From JANQNX01 sp965601665 (GTDB lineage: Bacteria; Pseudomonadota; Gammaproteobacteria; Eutrophobiales; Eutrophobiaceae): 64,000 nt of DNA. This document shows positions 18,701-27,345 of this stretch, in pieces (within the stretch, counting starts at the first letter, position 1; each line of letters begins with the position of its first letter). The DNA is taken from contig OZ271833.1 in assembly GCA_965601665.1 (NCBI GenBank), positions 1,364,001-1,428,000 of the forward strand, given 5' to 3'. The notes beneath the pieces were generated by a model. It was not told the origin of the DNA. It worked only from the letters and a program-made list of their open reading frames with translations, and searched no databases. The position numbers were made by a program, and so were the translations under genes.

Positions 18701-21700
18701 GCATCGATTGCAAAATCCGACATTGTTGTCGGATAAATTCTGGATGCCGTCATGTTTAAGTCACCATCCAGTAAGTACTCACCCAAAACCCGGCTACCTA
18801 CGCCGCGCATTCTAATATCAGCTGGTGTAACTAAATCTACCTGGCCGATATTTTGTAATATTGATAATCCAATTAATTCAATTTGCCCGGCATTGATCTG
18901 GAACTGTCCAGCACCCGTTGAAGGTAAAGCACTAAAGGTATCGCTACTACCAATAGCTGAAGATCCCATCGCTACGTAATTTGCTTCAAATCTGGAAGAG
19001 TTACCACTAGAAACAAATAATGGCGCATCCAGCACAATGTTCCTGCGTAAAGAAAGGTTTATATCCCCATCAAGAGTAATGCTGCCATTCACGGCGCGTA
19101 AATTAAGTGAATCCGAGCCAGAATTCTCCACTTTTGCCACCGATAGCAAAGACTGGCCATTTAAAGCCGGGTCTAAATCATCTCCAATTTGAAATGAAGC
19201 TGGTATGGAAGTTGACGTAGTCTCCGTAAGCGAGATATTGACCGGATCGACGGGAAAAACCAGTCCAAACTGAATGGAACCTCGCAAACCACGATCCAGT
19301 GCCAGACTAAGTGTTCCTGCATAGGAACTGGAATTTGCTGATGCAAGGTTCAAATCGCCATCAATCAGGATTGACTCCGAAGAACTTAAAGTAATATTAC
19401 CCGCTTCGCTTGCAATGAGTTTGTTACGTGTAATTTGACGAGAAGTAATACCACCTGTTACATCAAACCGGGCCGAGCTTGCGCTAGTATCTAGCACTGC
19501 GCCCGATTTAATCAGGATTGCTCCACTGGACTGTATTTCAATGTCGCCACCGTTAAAAACAGTGGCCTGGTTCAAGCCAAGATCGAAATCTGGAAATGAG
19601 ACAAATGTCGCAGAGGTATCAATACTTGCATTTTCAGAAATTAAAACGGCGCTGCTACTATCAAAGGGTAAATCCGCGGGTCTACTCAACGACATTGATA
19701 TATCCGATCCCGGCGCATTGATAATACCGCCTATATTAATCCAGCCACCCGAGATATTGTTAAACTCTATATTCGAACCCGCGTCTGTAGATATCATTGC
19801 TCCCTCAGACAAGCTAACAGTTTGCTGAAGTCTGTCTAATTGATTAATAGCAGAAAGTTTCAAAGCTGCTGCTTCGCGTTCATAATCAGGTGCAAACCCC
19901 AGGAAACTATTACCAGCTATACCTGATTGAAGTTGGGACTCTCTTATACCTCTTAAGCTGCTGCTAGACGGCAATGCAAGCAACGAACTTAATGAACGCG
20001 AGCTCAGATTGAGAGCAGGTACGGGAATGAACAACTGCGATCTCTTGAGATCTATGTTTGCGCCACTCGCAATGATCAAATCACCCTGGTTAGCTCTGAT
20101 ATCGAATTGGCTAAATCCAAGATCGGAAAAGAAGTAATCGGGAAGTTTTGTTATTCCGCTATTGCTTAACGAGCTCTGTCCTGTACGCCATTCATTAGGA
20201 CTCATATCAGCGATCTCAATAACGTTTGCTGCCAGGGTTAATGAACCACCAGCTTTTACGCCGTGTGCAGCAATTACATTATTTGAACCAAACTGAAGAT
20301 CAGTATCAAAACCAAGTAATTCAATAGAAATATCCCCGCCTCTGCCACCGATAAACTCACCCGTACTATTTAACTGCGCGCCACCGTAAGCAAGCAACGA
20401 GACGTCGTCTCCAAACACAACGCTATTAGTTACAAGCTCGTTTTTAAAGCTAATAGAACCGCCATCCAACATGGCTGGCGAAGTAGGCAGAAAAACACCG
20501 CTCACTATTGGGTCATCATTGATCCATGCCCCGCTCACATCCAACGTTACATTATTATCAACCGCAATACCGGAACCAACGGTTACCGGGCTGATGTTAG
20601 AAAAAACATTGACGTTTCTGGCAATAAACTCAAAGTCTCCGGATTGACTGGCCACGCTTCTATTCACCTCGACCCTGTCACCACGAAATGTCAGTTGACT
20701 ATTTGGTCTTAACACGAGTGCGCTACCATTTCCTTCTTCTAGAGCAACAATACCATTGCTATTTAATTCTGCGCGAGTAAAGCCACCGTCTTTGAGAAAA
20801 TCAAACGACAATAATAACTCATCGCGATATTCAGCAAAACCTGGTACAGAGGCATCGACATCTGCGTATCCCTGCGCAATATCAATATTAAAACCACCTA
20901 ACTGCTGGCTCAGGTTCAGATCCTGTAATGTGATGTTAGGTGCACGAAAATCATCAATACCTTGTCCCTGCGGCAAGCCGATCAATAATCGTCCGCCTTG
21001 TGGACGAGTATTTTCAGTACGTTGATATCTGCCTGCAACGGCATTACCAGTTAGCGTACCGTCAACAATAAGACCGTGACCGGAAAACTGCACTGTGCCT
21101 GCGTCTTTGCCTTCAACGTAAGCCGTCTCAAAATTAGTATTAATACTGGCGACGCCATCGTATAGCTGATTAGGATCAGCATCGTGAATATCAACCAATT
21201 CTGTACCTTGTTGTAATACGGTGGTTTGAATATCTCCCGCACGATAATTCACTTTTCCGCCGGAAACATCAATCTCAGCGCCATCCAGGAAACGTATATC
21301 GCCTTCAGAATTGATAACGACCTCGCCACCAGCAGCTGTGCGCTCAGCCACGTTTCTTTCTATGCCAGCTAGGTTTCCAGAGATATCGCCTAGTTCAAAT
21401 TCGTCAGCACGCCTGACGTCTACTACGACTCTTTCACCACGTAATGCACCATCTCGCTGCAAAGGCAGATCTCTTAGTTCGTTACCGCGAAGCTCTACCG
21501 TAATGTTGTTTCTACTCATGTCCAGAGTCGTTGAGTTACCAGACACATCTATCCTGCTGCCGGCTTCCATCTGTACAACGACATCATCATTGCGAGCCAC
21601 TGGATTATTTCCCTGTGGTAAGACTGAAGACGGATCGGCCACGGCTGTAATGTTAACCTCACCACCCTTTGCGCTAATGAGGCTATTTTCTTTTAGATGA

Positions 21701-22809
21701 ATTTTTTCACCCACGATTTCAACACGTGAACTATATTGAATTTGATCATCAACAGCCATGTCAGGGTTATCGAGTTCTGCCAGTATTTCAATAACGCTGT
21801 CTTCACCAAGCGTGACTTCACCAGTATTGTTCGTCACGATAGTATTAGTGTTCTGAACGAAAGGTGATGAGAGATCCGTATCCCTGGAAATTAATCGAAT
21901 CGAGCCATTAGCACTGGTCGTCGTTGTTGCCGTTAGTCGTCCATTCTGATTAATCGCAAGACCTGCCAGGGTGATGTTACCCCGGTCAGAATTGATTTCG
22001 CCAAGGTTAAGGACCTCTCCACCACTGTTCACTTCAACCAGAATACCGCGCAGAGATGGATCATCACTGCCGGTCAGATAAACCTTGTTACCCGCAGCGA
22101 GAATCGTTTGCCCTTCGGGAGTATTAATAATGCCATTATTTTCAATATCAGGTGCGAGGATCATAATCCTGCCGCCGACACCAGAGTTCAATTCAGCACC
22201 ATTTTCAATGATGATCTTCTGGCTAGGCAGTGGATTACCATTTGTGTCCGTAAAAAGTGTAAACGCCGGATCCTGATTTTCTATCGCACTGAGTATTCCA
22301 TTCTCAAAGATCTCATCGGTGATATTAAGGGTGGATGCGGTCAACTCATGCACATTAATCTGCGCCCCATCACCGAATAAAATACCATTCTGGTTAATAA
22401 GAAAAATTCGGCCGTTTGCGTTTAGTTGACCAAAAATCTGGCTGGCGGATCCCTGGAATATGCGGTTTAACGTTAATGAGGATTGTGACAATTGGTTAAA
22501 ATTCACTGTCGCATTGCGACCTATATCAAAACTGTTCCAGTTTAATATGGCACGATCAACATTGTGGTTAATGTCCATGACCGGGTTAACACCGGCGCTC
22601 CTGATAACATCAACGGCATTGGCAGGATCAAAGTTACCGGCTTCAACAGGAAGCGCATTATCGCTGGCATGCAGGCTGGATGTGAAGCACAGGCTACTTG
22701 TCATTAAGCCGAGTAAAAACCTGCGCAAGAAGCCAGGCAGCGGTCTTTGTTTCGCTGCATTGTGAACAGTATTACTGTGCAAGTAGTTGTTCATAATCTT
22801 CATCACCAA
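12715..22809 (-). CDS. TpsA: filamentous-haemagglutinin-type two-partner secreted exoprotein, 3364 residues
   Basis: Giant secreted protein. An extended Sec signal (about 25-49, GFLRRFLLGLMTSSLCFTSSLHAS) precedes a TPS domain (about 55-330) with NWNSFDIGRNATVNF, NRIFQG and NQNGILFG at 139-146, the last being the NPNG-type TPS motif. The rest is a long beta-helix of repeated strand-turn units (GDINL, GSITL, NLTA patterns), then an acidic C-terminus with the ISVEVLGFGDEEEE tail. I see no toxin domain, cysteine anchor or PEP-CTERM signal. It is secreted by the TpsB transporter encoded 2 bp upstream, and probably acts as a surface adhesin or matrix fibre. Two further ATGs lie within the first six codons, so the exact start is uncertain. 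Confidence 0.92.
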   Translation of the reverse strand: MVMKIMNNYLHSNTVHNAAKQRPLPGFLRRFLLGLMTSSLCFTSSLHASDNALPVEAGNFDPANAVDVIRSAGVNPVMDINHNVDRAILNWNSFDIGRNATVNFNQLSQSSLTLNRIFQGSASQIFGQLNANGRIFLINQNGILFGDGAQINVHELTASTLNITDEIFENGILSAIENQDPAFTLFTDTNGNPLPSQKIIIENGAELNSGVGGRIMILAPDIENNGIINTPEGQTILAAGNKVYLTGSDDPSLRGILVEVNSGGEVLNLGEINSDRGNITLAGLAINQNGRLTATTTTSANGSIRLISRDTDLSSPFVQNTNTIVTNNTGEVTLGEDSVIEILAELDNPDMAVDDQIQYSSRVEIVGEKIHLKENSLISAKGGEVNITAVADPSSVLPQGNNPVARNDDVVVQMEAGSRIDVSGNSTTLDMSRNNITVELRGNELRDLPLQRDGALRGERVVVDVRRADEFELGDISGNLAGIERNVAERTAAGGEVVINSEGDIRFLDGAEIDVSGGKVNYRAGDIQTTVLQQGTELVDIHDADPNQLYDGVASINTNFETAYVEGKDAGTVQFSGHGLIVDGTLTGNAVAGRYQRTENTRPQGGRLLIGLPQGQGIDDFRAPNITLQDLNLSQQLGGFNIDIAQGYADVDASVPGFAEYRDELLLSFDFLKDGGFTRAELNSNGIVALEEGNGSALVLRPNSQLTFRGDRVEVNRSVASQSGDFEFIARNVNVFSNISPVTVGSGIAVDNNVTLDVSGAWINDDPIVSGVFLPTSPAMLDGGSISFKNELVTNSVVFGDDVSLLAYGGAQLNSTGEFIGGRGGDISIELLGFDTDLQFGSNNVIAAHGVKAGGSLTLAANVIEIADMSPNEWRTGQSSLSNSGITKLPDYFFSDLGFSQFDIRANQGDLIIASGANIDLKRSQLFIPVPALNLSSRSLSSLLALPSSSSLRGIRESQLQSGIAGNSFLGFAPDYEREAAALKLSAINQLDRLQQTVSLSEGAMISTDAGSNIEFNNISGGWINIGGIINAPGSDISMSLSRPADLPFDSSSAVLISENASIDTSATFVSFPDFDLGLNQATVFNGGDIEIQSSGAILIKSGAVLDTSASSARFDVTGGITSRQITRNKLIASEAGNITLSSSESILIDGDLNLASANSSSYAGTLSLALDRGLRGSIQFGLVFPVDPVNISLTETTSTSIPASFQIGDDLDPALNGQSLLSVAKVENSGSDSLNLRAVNGSITLDGDINLSLRRNIVLDAPLFVSSGNSSRFEANYVAMGSSAIGSSDTFSALPSTGAGQFQINAGQIELIGLSILQNIGQVDLVTPADIRMRGVGSRVLGEYLLDGDLNMTASRIYPTTMSDFAIDAGNGDITLRAAVSGDQQPVLSAGGRLTFKANNLYQDGNLYAPQGELNFDIEDSLIFEPGSITSVSAADSNILLGQTLNGLEFLYVTSSLNNARTIYSAAQQNMPEKNIVLDARNIDIADDATLDLTGGGDLYNWEFIPGPGGSVDALDATNADNFFAVLPDIRGFAPFDSQEFRGWNLEAGDSVFLAAGNGLASGNYAVLPARYALLPGAFLVERVEGFDNIPLNQSSSSLFNGTLVAGYETVFGTSIQESTTSGYIIRDGSYANQLAEYNASTADQVVADIAAANNFTTPRLTRDSGSLSIIGQDSINLNGNLLTAAGIGGRGALVDISADILSVVQTSGTGVAGSTEILASSVNDLGAESILIGGRRSFTSSGTDIDVAATDLTVVDGVELDAPEVILVAGGDLLIESGTKLSGIGDIQSSGEIYNLNGDSSLARVSAAPQAQLNRTNTTGTGTSLTIEADVNLLADRSITLDSSGDLISDANIGANVDEFSLGASSISIGDVDVASGLIINDEKLAQIAGLDLVLRTDGQIDFYGTANLLLNNLEINATGLVADQTTPAVVIIDANSVNFGNASGNLATTSIPAPTGSLTINSNELNLNEGSFSIEGFNSIDANITGDTTGSGVVSLAINGDLNLTTQRLTAVDYSDVTINTTGNLSIDRYNGISLTDELQRQIGSRFVLEGENVFVDTVVDASVGIVDILARTGDVVLGQNTVIDTSGYSIDVLGIDEIALPGGDVNLTATMGNIESVTGSTINVSSGGAGRAAGTVRFNAVQGDVSILGDLTGTYPVLPGISPDVELGGGFYVDAATLGQSLTSGHTFAQLNSRLNSGAFSRERVVRQRTGDLNIDLSNDFLLAQNIKLVAETGDIRVSRANLWTADEQQGGVIELIAGNDLIMDTGSWLSVAPLPGSATVDNARGGEIILESVNGDIDLRSGFLQVGSIGNDDTVSGTVNLRVSRNASNNDININNLSSVLLGGNEINVEAVKRYDDVAVVSDAYLSSTVQPDTDAFMANESAITGGLPLIYLDQSTGAVRFDGQVRLKPGVELRNDGNVVVADNLDFSTWRYNDEPGVFTIRATGDIDVNGNINDGVTSVAEESCFFGSCTPTGNFIESVQTGNSWSYRFVAGSDKTTGTFSVDSSLFDSSSGGDFTLASGKLIRTGTGDITVAAAGDINFGDQESVIYTLGKSSDLNLDSTADSSTKLVPVDSGDITLVAGNNINGAGDSSSTTQLVNEWYKRQLYIEPIEFFGQIIQLQEDAGTWLDFANFQQGIASFGGGNVNVSAGNDISRLSVSTPTWVVGDYDTREVSRHGNGNITFNADGDIVGGIFFVGDGTAKINAGGDVVGGRTQLSGGVPLEMDTTFALMGGDIDLFANGDIKIESVFNPTLLVENNEDLIFSTYQDASASFVSLNGDVTVDPGFADIQQNTTSLIDPNNAFQFSLMPGSLQLVSVTQNVILEGGQIDIFPSLNGNIELYAGTDIIADNFSTILMSDEPLSLIPDLNSTISSTSDLRRIVNSRLFSDPPLHSNDAEPSWFVAENGDISNGVYIIPEQSRFFAGRDLNNIRLLGQNINAGDVTRVQAGRDIRLSGGNQTISASGPGRLDVLAGRNIDLGPSIGVETRGNLVNPVLADVGADINIMAGIGDGPEYLDFYRQYIETISDEEWQQNIESLIPEVIDTFYTELRAAGRDASGDFSRGFQAIDVLFPESQFNRVEAYGDLALKLPGESNQHYFERLAELSDYQGDLSLFFSRVYSLDGGDINMLVPGGFVNAGLASAPANAPVKEPGELGVVAQGTGDIRTFSRGDFQVNQSRVSTLLGGDILMWSSIGNIDAGRGSKSAIAAPEPRITITSSGDVQVDLSNTISGSGIRAVVVDPSVEPGDVDLIAPNGIVDAGDAGIASSGNINIAAVQVIGADNIQFGGVAVGVPTSNTGSVGGAGFSGAGNVAGNASRVAEDAASDDENQFPLRQEVEEPQLTFISVEVLGFGDEEEES

Positions 22810-22811
22810 AA

Positions 22812-24668
22812 TTAAAATTCATAACCGACCTTAAAATGTACGCGCGAGTCACCCCTGTCGATATCGCCGTTGTCGCGCAGAACGTATGCCCAGAGTAACT
22901 GGGAGTTAAAGCCGTCGAAGGCGGCCAGATCCATGCCAACACCGACACTGGCCAGAGTAAATCGGGATAACTGATCAGGTAATGGCTCCTGTACTTTTAA
23001 TCGGGCAGCGTCAACAAACGCAAAGAAGTGCATGTCATTCAAGTAATCGAAAATGGATTTCGCTATAGAGGGACTGTGTAATTCCAGAGACCCAGTTACA
23101 CCATCATCGCCAAGCTGCTGGGCTTCAAAGTAACCCCGCACGGTATCCACACCACCTGATGCATATTGTTCATTAGCGATCAAAGGCCCGTCAGCGAGTT
23201 GCGCTTCAAGCCGCGCACTCATGCGCATTCGATAAGGTAGTTGCTGTTCATGTACGAGTTTTGACTTGAAAAAAGCGAAATTTGGTTCACTTCCAACTCG
23301 CTTGTTTTGAAATTCACTATCTGTATTTCCCAGTCCTCGAGGTGAAAGATGTGCCTCAAGCGTGAGCGTAGTTTTTCCACCTTCATGGAACCAGTTTCCT
23401 GTATAAGAAGGAACAAAAGACAAATAGCTCGCTGGTTGAACCAGTACACTTTGTCCCGCCAATAACGTTGACTCATCAAAATCCTTATAGTCAATTCCCA
23501 GCGTCAGGTTATGCGTATAACGATTTAGAGCAGGCAGGGGAATTATCCCGCGCATCCCGAAAATCCTACCACTACCAATCTGGTTTATATCCCCAATCGA
23601 TGCCACATCGCTATCGGAATTAACAGCATAGACAGCAAGTACATTGTCACTGCCGGGAAAACGTAGCACGTATGTGCCGAAAATAACCTCAACTTCATTT
23701 CGATCCTGAGGGGCCACAACATAACCTAATGAAGCACTGTGACCTTTTTGCCAAAGATTGTCGTAACGTAATGTTGCATTCAGACGTAGTCTGCTGGTAT
23801 TGGCGATAAATCGGTCATTAATATCGATACTGCCGTGCAGAGGAAATTCATCCTCCACCTTTAGTTCAACATCAAGTTGTCCTGGAGTATCGCCAGGACG
23901 CATGACAGGCGTCACGGTGCGACCGGCCACACCCTTATTCAGGCTGGCCAGTTCTTCCTGCACCCTGGGCATATAGGGTGTGTTACCTTCCTGCAGAGAG
24001 GGAACCTGTTCCCTTATTTTGCCCAGCGAATAATAGCGGGAACCAGTAATACTGATTCGACCGACTTCACCTTCGGTCACCACAAGAGTGACGATACCGT
24101 TATCAACATCCTGCTCGGGGATATCAACAAACACGGTAGGATAACCGTTGTTTCGATAGGTTTGTTCAAGGCTGGAGCGAGCCGCCTCTACAGTATCGAT
24201 AGTCTTGTCTGGTCCCAGGAAAGGGTATACCGTGCGTTCAATTTCACCCCTGCCCAGTAAATTATTGCCTTCAACCCGGAACTCCCAGACGTTGAACTTA
24301 AGCTGTTCTGTTTCCGATTCCATAACAGCAATTTCATCTTCCGTTACTGTGGCATCTGCGGTATCAGCTACCTCAGAATTTTCGCTAGTATCGTTAGCGC
24401 CCTGCTTGTCTGCCGCGGGAGAATCCATAACTATTGCATTATCTTTCTCGTCGCCCTTGAATCGGGCTTCCGCTTCAAGTGCATCCTGAACTTGTTGATC
24501 TTCTGCGGTGATAACTTCCTGCTGAAATGATTCAACATTGGGATCGGCTTCCTGATTATCAACGCGTTCGACCGCCGTGCTGGAAACAGGACACAACAGG
24601 GCAATCATCCACAGGCTGAAACTTGCGGAAACAGGCAAGCCAATGCGTTGCTTTGAGAAAATAGTCAT
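22812..24668 (-). CDS. TpsB: ShlB/FhaC/HecB-family outer membrane transporter
   Basis: From the ATG at 24666-24668 the protein is 618 residues with a signal peptide (ASFSLWMIALLCPVSSTA). A TTG further upstream (24737) would place 23 extra residues before the signal, so I prefer the ATG. After an acidic low-complexity linker come a POTRA-type POTRA_2 domain (FRVEGNNLLGRGEIERTVYPFLG), a second POTRA, and a 16-strand barrel with the VRGYFE motif in DTVRGYFEAQQLGDDG, the conserved VRGY tip of TpsB transporters. The final strand ends VHFKVGYEF. It exports TpsA, whose gene follows 2 bp later. The acidic insert of about 80 residues before the first POTRA is longer than usual. Confidence 0.92.
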   Translation of the reverse strand: MTIFSKQRIGLPVSASFSLWMIALLCPVSSTAVERVDNQEADPNVESFQQEVITAEDQQVQDALEAEARFKGDEKDNAIVMDSPAADKQGANDTSENSEVADTADATVTEDEIAVMESETEQLKFNVWEFRVEGNNLLGRGEIERTVYPFLGPDKTIDTVEAARSSLEQTYRNNGYPTVFVDIPEQDVDNGIVTLVVTEGEVGRISITGSRYYSLGKIREQVPSLQEGNTPYMPRVQEELASLNKGVAGRTVTPVMRPGDTPGQLDVELKVEDEFPLHGSIDINDRFIANTSRLRLNATLRYDNLWQKGHSASLGYVVAPQDRNEVEVIFGTYVLRFPGSDNVLAVYAVNSDSDVASIGDINQIGSGRIFGMRGIIPLPALNRYTHNLTLGIDYKDFDESTLLAGQSVLVQPASYLSFVPSYTGNWFHEGGKTTLTLEAHLSPRGLGNTDSEFQNKRVGSEPNFAFFKSKLVHEQQLPYRMRMSARLEAQLADGPLIANEQYASGGVDTVRGYFEAQQLGDDGVTGSLELHSPSIAKSIFDYLNDMHFFAFVDAARLKVQEPLPDQLSRFTLASVGVGMDLAAFDGFNSQLLWAYVLRDNGDIDRGDSRVHFKVGYEF

Positions 24669-24812
24669 TGTTAAACCGGCTTTAATAACCAGAGATAAGA
24701 TTCCTGCGAATATTTCAATAGGATTACAACAGACCAATATTACAAGGTTGCGTCAATTGAAAAAAAAAGTGTGAATGCAATCACATACCCATCACTGTTC
24801 AACCGCTACTAG
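24669..24812. other. Gap between the PstS-like gene's terminator and TpsB; likely TpsB promoter region
   Basis: The strong terminator at 24813-24845 faces into this gap, so transcription of the two-partner secretion operon most likely starts here on the minus strand. I see no copy of the TTGCATACA operator. Promoter boxes were not assigned. Confidence 0.4.
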
Positions 24813-24845
24813 CAAAAAAACCAGCCCCCTGAATCAGGGGGCTGG
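24813..24845 (-). terminator. Rho-independent terminator after the PstS-like gene
   Basis: On the minus strand a perfect 10-bp GC-rich stem (CCAGCCCCCT / AGGGGGCTGG, loop of 5) is followed by TTTTTTTGCT. It lies 46 bp after the stop of the PstS-like gene and separates it from TpsB. Confidence 0.9.
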
Positions 24846-24890
24846 CTGATACTACACGGATAAGTTCTTTATCCGTACGTCATGTTAACG

Positions 24891-26486
24891 CTATGGAAGT
24901 GTAGCGCCTTCCAGCAGTACATCACTACAGCTGTTGGCGTTACGACTGCCACGCCAGGTGATTGTATCGTTTTCCCAATCACCAATTGTTGGCAAAGCAA
25001 CAACACCGTTGATAGGTGCGTTAACAATCGTATCCGGGTCACCAGAACCAACAGCCACCATGGTCAGCGCATCAACTACAATTGATGAGCTGGATGATGG
25101 CCACTGGATGGTCTGTTCGAATACGTGGTTGTATTTACCAGCACGAACGTTCTCAACCGTAGGGTCAATACCGTCAATCTTGATAAAGCGCCAGTCTTCA
25201 TCCGTATCCAGAGTACGGTTAATCGCGTTAAAACCGATTGAGTCTATGGTCAGACCAGGAAACGCAGGTAAAGCACCGTCTTGCGCACGCGTCTGGCAGC
25301 GCTCGACATCGCTCGAACCCGAGTTGTTCATAACGAACTGACCGTTCAACAAACCACCATCAGCACCGGCAGCAGGGTTAGATACCATGGTCAGGGCGGT
25401 GGCGCCAAGACATGGGTTACCCATCAGGAAGATGTTGTTGGCAGCCTGGGTGCCAGAACCTACTACTCGACGACAAATAGCTGTAAGATTTTCCAAGCCT
25501 GGTCCAGCGTTACTCAAGCTGTCCAGTGAAGGGTCCAGTTCCTTGAAAGACCTGATTTTACCACTGAACAAACTCGCGATAGCGGTCTTAGGCAGGCTAG
25601 GACGTGCGGCATCCGATAAGTCAGTTCCATCTGCCAAGTCAGATGTAGCTGGTGGGTTCAATACATCGGCGTAAGTAGCCAGGCCCTGCGCAACCTGCAA
25701 CTGGCGGTAGATGCGGTCATTGACTGACACGCCAAAGATAATGCCGTATTCAGACAGTACGGTCAGACTACCCAGTTCACCCGTTGTCAAAGGACCGCCA
25801 GTAAAGCCAGGAAAGTTAACCGCTGCCGAAAACAGAGCCGGTTCCACATCAGATACACCACCGTCAGATTTCAAACAAACTGTATCTTCAGCAGTAGTAC
25901 CATCATGGGCAAACAGGGTGCCTGATGGAGACAAAGTTGTGTAGACCTCGGTTGCGTCCGGGGTAAATACTTCAAACGGACATTCCAGACCGGCGTTGAA
26001 TGACACCAGACCCGTTGCGCGCGTATTCATCGCACATACAGACTCGCCGAAGTCATCGGTTGCGTCTCCAGGCGTACCGTTGTCGTTAATGGTCACAGTA
26101 CCGCAGTTACTATTAAAGATATTCAGATACTCCACAGCCCACTGACGCGCAACCGGGACCACGCCCCAGATAGACCCGCCTTCAGCACGGTTGTTAAACA
26201 GCACATCAACACCATCCAGGGAAGCAGGGATAACGGTTGGGTTCTTGGACTGATCAACAGTACAGAAGTAGGAAATCCAGTTGTCATCTGCGCCTTCATA
26301 AATGGTCAGCGAATTATCCGCACAAAAACTGCGAAGCAATTGCGCTAGTGGTCTCTGCTGCGCGGAGGCACCAGAAATGTTAATCACCAATTCTGGTGAC
26401 GTGGTGGTCGGTAAGGCCTGTGCCTGACCACTCAAGCCAAGGGCAGCCACGAGGCCAGCCACAAGGGTAAATTTACGAGAAATCAT
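24891..26486 (-). CDS. PstS-like secreted/periplasmic protein paired with a PEP-CTERM protein
   Basis: The 531-residue protein has a clear signal peptide (FTLVAGLVAALGLSGQAQA). Several stretches recall a PstS-type periplasmic-binding fold: INISGASAQQRPL near the N-terminus, RRVVGSGTQAANNIF in the middle, and RAGKYNHVFEQTIQW near the end. It is much longer than PstS (about 340), and no ABC permease or ATPase is nearby, so a transport role is doubtful; an extracellular or surface role is more likely. Paired cysteines (FCADN, FCTVD, NSNCGT, CSDV) suggest disulfides. The ribosome binding site AGGAGA precedes the ATG. It follows the PEP-CTERM gene by 43 bp with no terminator, so both likely answer to the upstream riboswitch. 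Confidence 0.65.
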   Translation of the reverse strand: MISRKFTLVAGLVAALGLSGQAQALPTTTSPELVINISGASAQQRPLAQLLRSFCADNSLTIYEGADDNWISYFCTVDQSKNPTVIPASLDGVDVLFNNRAEGGSIWGVVPVARQWAVEYLNIFNSNCGTVTINDNGTPGDATDDFGESVCAMNTRATGLVSFNAGLECPFEVFTPDATEVYTTLSPSGTLFAHDGTTAEDTVCLKSDGGVSDVEPALFSAAVNFPGFTGGPLTTGELGSLTVLSEYGIIFGVSVNDRIYRQLQVAQGLATYADVLNPPATSDLADGTDLSDAARPSLPKTAIASLFSGKIRSFKELDPSLDSLSNAGPGLENLTAICRRVVGSGTQAANNIFLMGNPCLGATALTMVSNPAAGADGGLLNGQFVMNNSGSSDVERCQTRAQDGALPAFPGLTIDSIGFNAINRTLDTDEDWRFIKIDGIDPTVENVRAGKYNHVFEQTIQWPSSSSSIVVDALTMVAVGSGDPDTIVNAPINGVVALPTIGDWENDTITWRGSRNANSCSDVLLEGATLP

Positions 26487-26529
26487 CGTTATATCTCCTA
26501 TTAATCAAACTTAAATCTCAAAATCAGTG

Positions 26530-27345
26530 TTACGCAACTACGAGCTGCTGCTTACGACGGCTTACTCCAACCAGACCAAGCAGGGCCGAACCAAAGAGCC
26601 ATACTGCAGCAGGGACTGGTATCGCGCTGTAAGTCAGCGCACCGGCAGTGCTTAATGCCCAGGTGCCTAACAAGGTTGCATAGGCACCATCAGAGACAAA
26701 TGAATCTCCGAAGAAACCACCGCTGACAACATCACCAGTTTGCCCATATAAAAAGAAATCGAGTGCATCGCCCGTCTGTCCCGTTACAGCAGCAGATTGG
26801 AAAACACCGCTGTTGGTAGTCACTACTGAAGCCCAGGTACCAGCGCCTGATTCACCTTGTACCGTGGCAGAATCACCAGCGCCTAACGCACCGTTAAAGC
26901 CAGATAGACTGTTGAAAATCGAACTCGCAGATTGTCCAACTTCAAAATCACTACCCGAATCATAGACAGGGTTACCGCTGGTGCTGGTTGCCAGAAAACG
27001 GGGGCCGTAAGCAGAGGCATCAGTACCTGTACCGTCTATATCATTATCGGTAGCCAAAATTGTCCACGTGTAGCCTGGTTCAGTGATGGACGGAATACCG
27101 GCAAACGAATATGGGCTTGGTGAAGAAACAATTTCGTTGAAGCCTATATTCAAATCCTGAACGTAGGTATTTACAGTTTGACTTTCGACAGGTCCTGTAG
27201 TCCAAGTAGCCAGGAAAAACAGGTCTGAACCACCTGCACCGGCATTGTTGAAACCAGCAGAACCATTATCAATAGCCGCCTGGGCAGAGCCGGTTAATAC
27301 GGCCGTTCCAAACAAGACTGTTGCTAGTTTTGATTTAAATTTCAT
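26530..27345 (-). CDS. PEP-CTERM sorting-domain protein (VPxP variant)
   Basis: The chosen ATG (27343-27345) is preceded by AGGAGGAGATTTCAT, a strong ribosome binding site, and begins MKFKSKLATVLFGTAVLTGSAQA, a typical signal peptide; an in-frame ATG at 27390 adds a non-signal extension. The 271-residue protein is Gly/Ser/Thr-rich with no recognised enzymatic domain and ends with the sorting tripartite tail: IPVPAAVWLF, a hydrophobic helix GSALLGLVGV, and basic SRRKQ. Such proteins are cut and anchored by an exosortase, which is not encoded in this window. A c-di-GMP riboswitch and a palindromic operator lie upstream, so its expression is probably under two layers of control. Confidence 0.88.
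   Translation of the reverse strand: MKFKSKLATVLFGTAVLTGSAQAAIDNGSAGFNNAGAGGSDLFFLATWTTGPVESQTVNTYVQDLNIGFNEIVSSPSPYSFAGIPSITEPGYTWTILATDNDIDGTGTDASAYGPRFLATSTSGNPVYDSGSDFEVGQSASSIFNSLSGFNGALGAGDSATVQGESGAGTWASVVTTNSGVFQSAAVTGQTGDALDFFLYGQTGDVVSGGFFGDSFVSDGAYATLLGTWALSTAGALTYSAIPVPAAVWLFGSALLGLVGVSRRKQQLVVA

Noticed and set aside
12774..22765. Many plus-strand and minus-strand frames of 60-160 residues inside the TpsA gene
   Set aside because: They are shadows of a single 10-kb repeat-rich coding frame and carry no family features.
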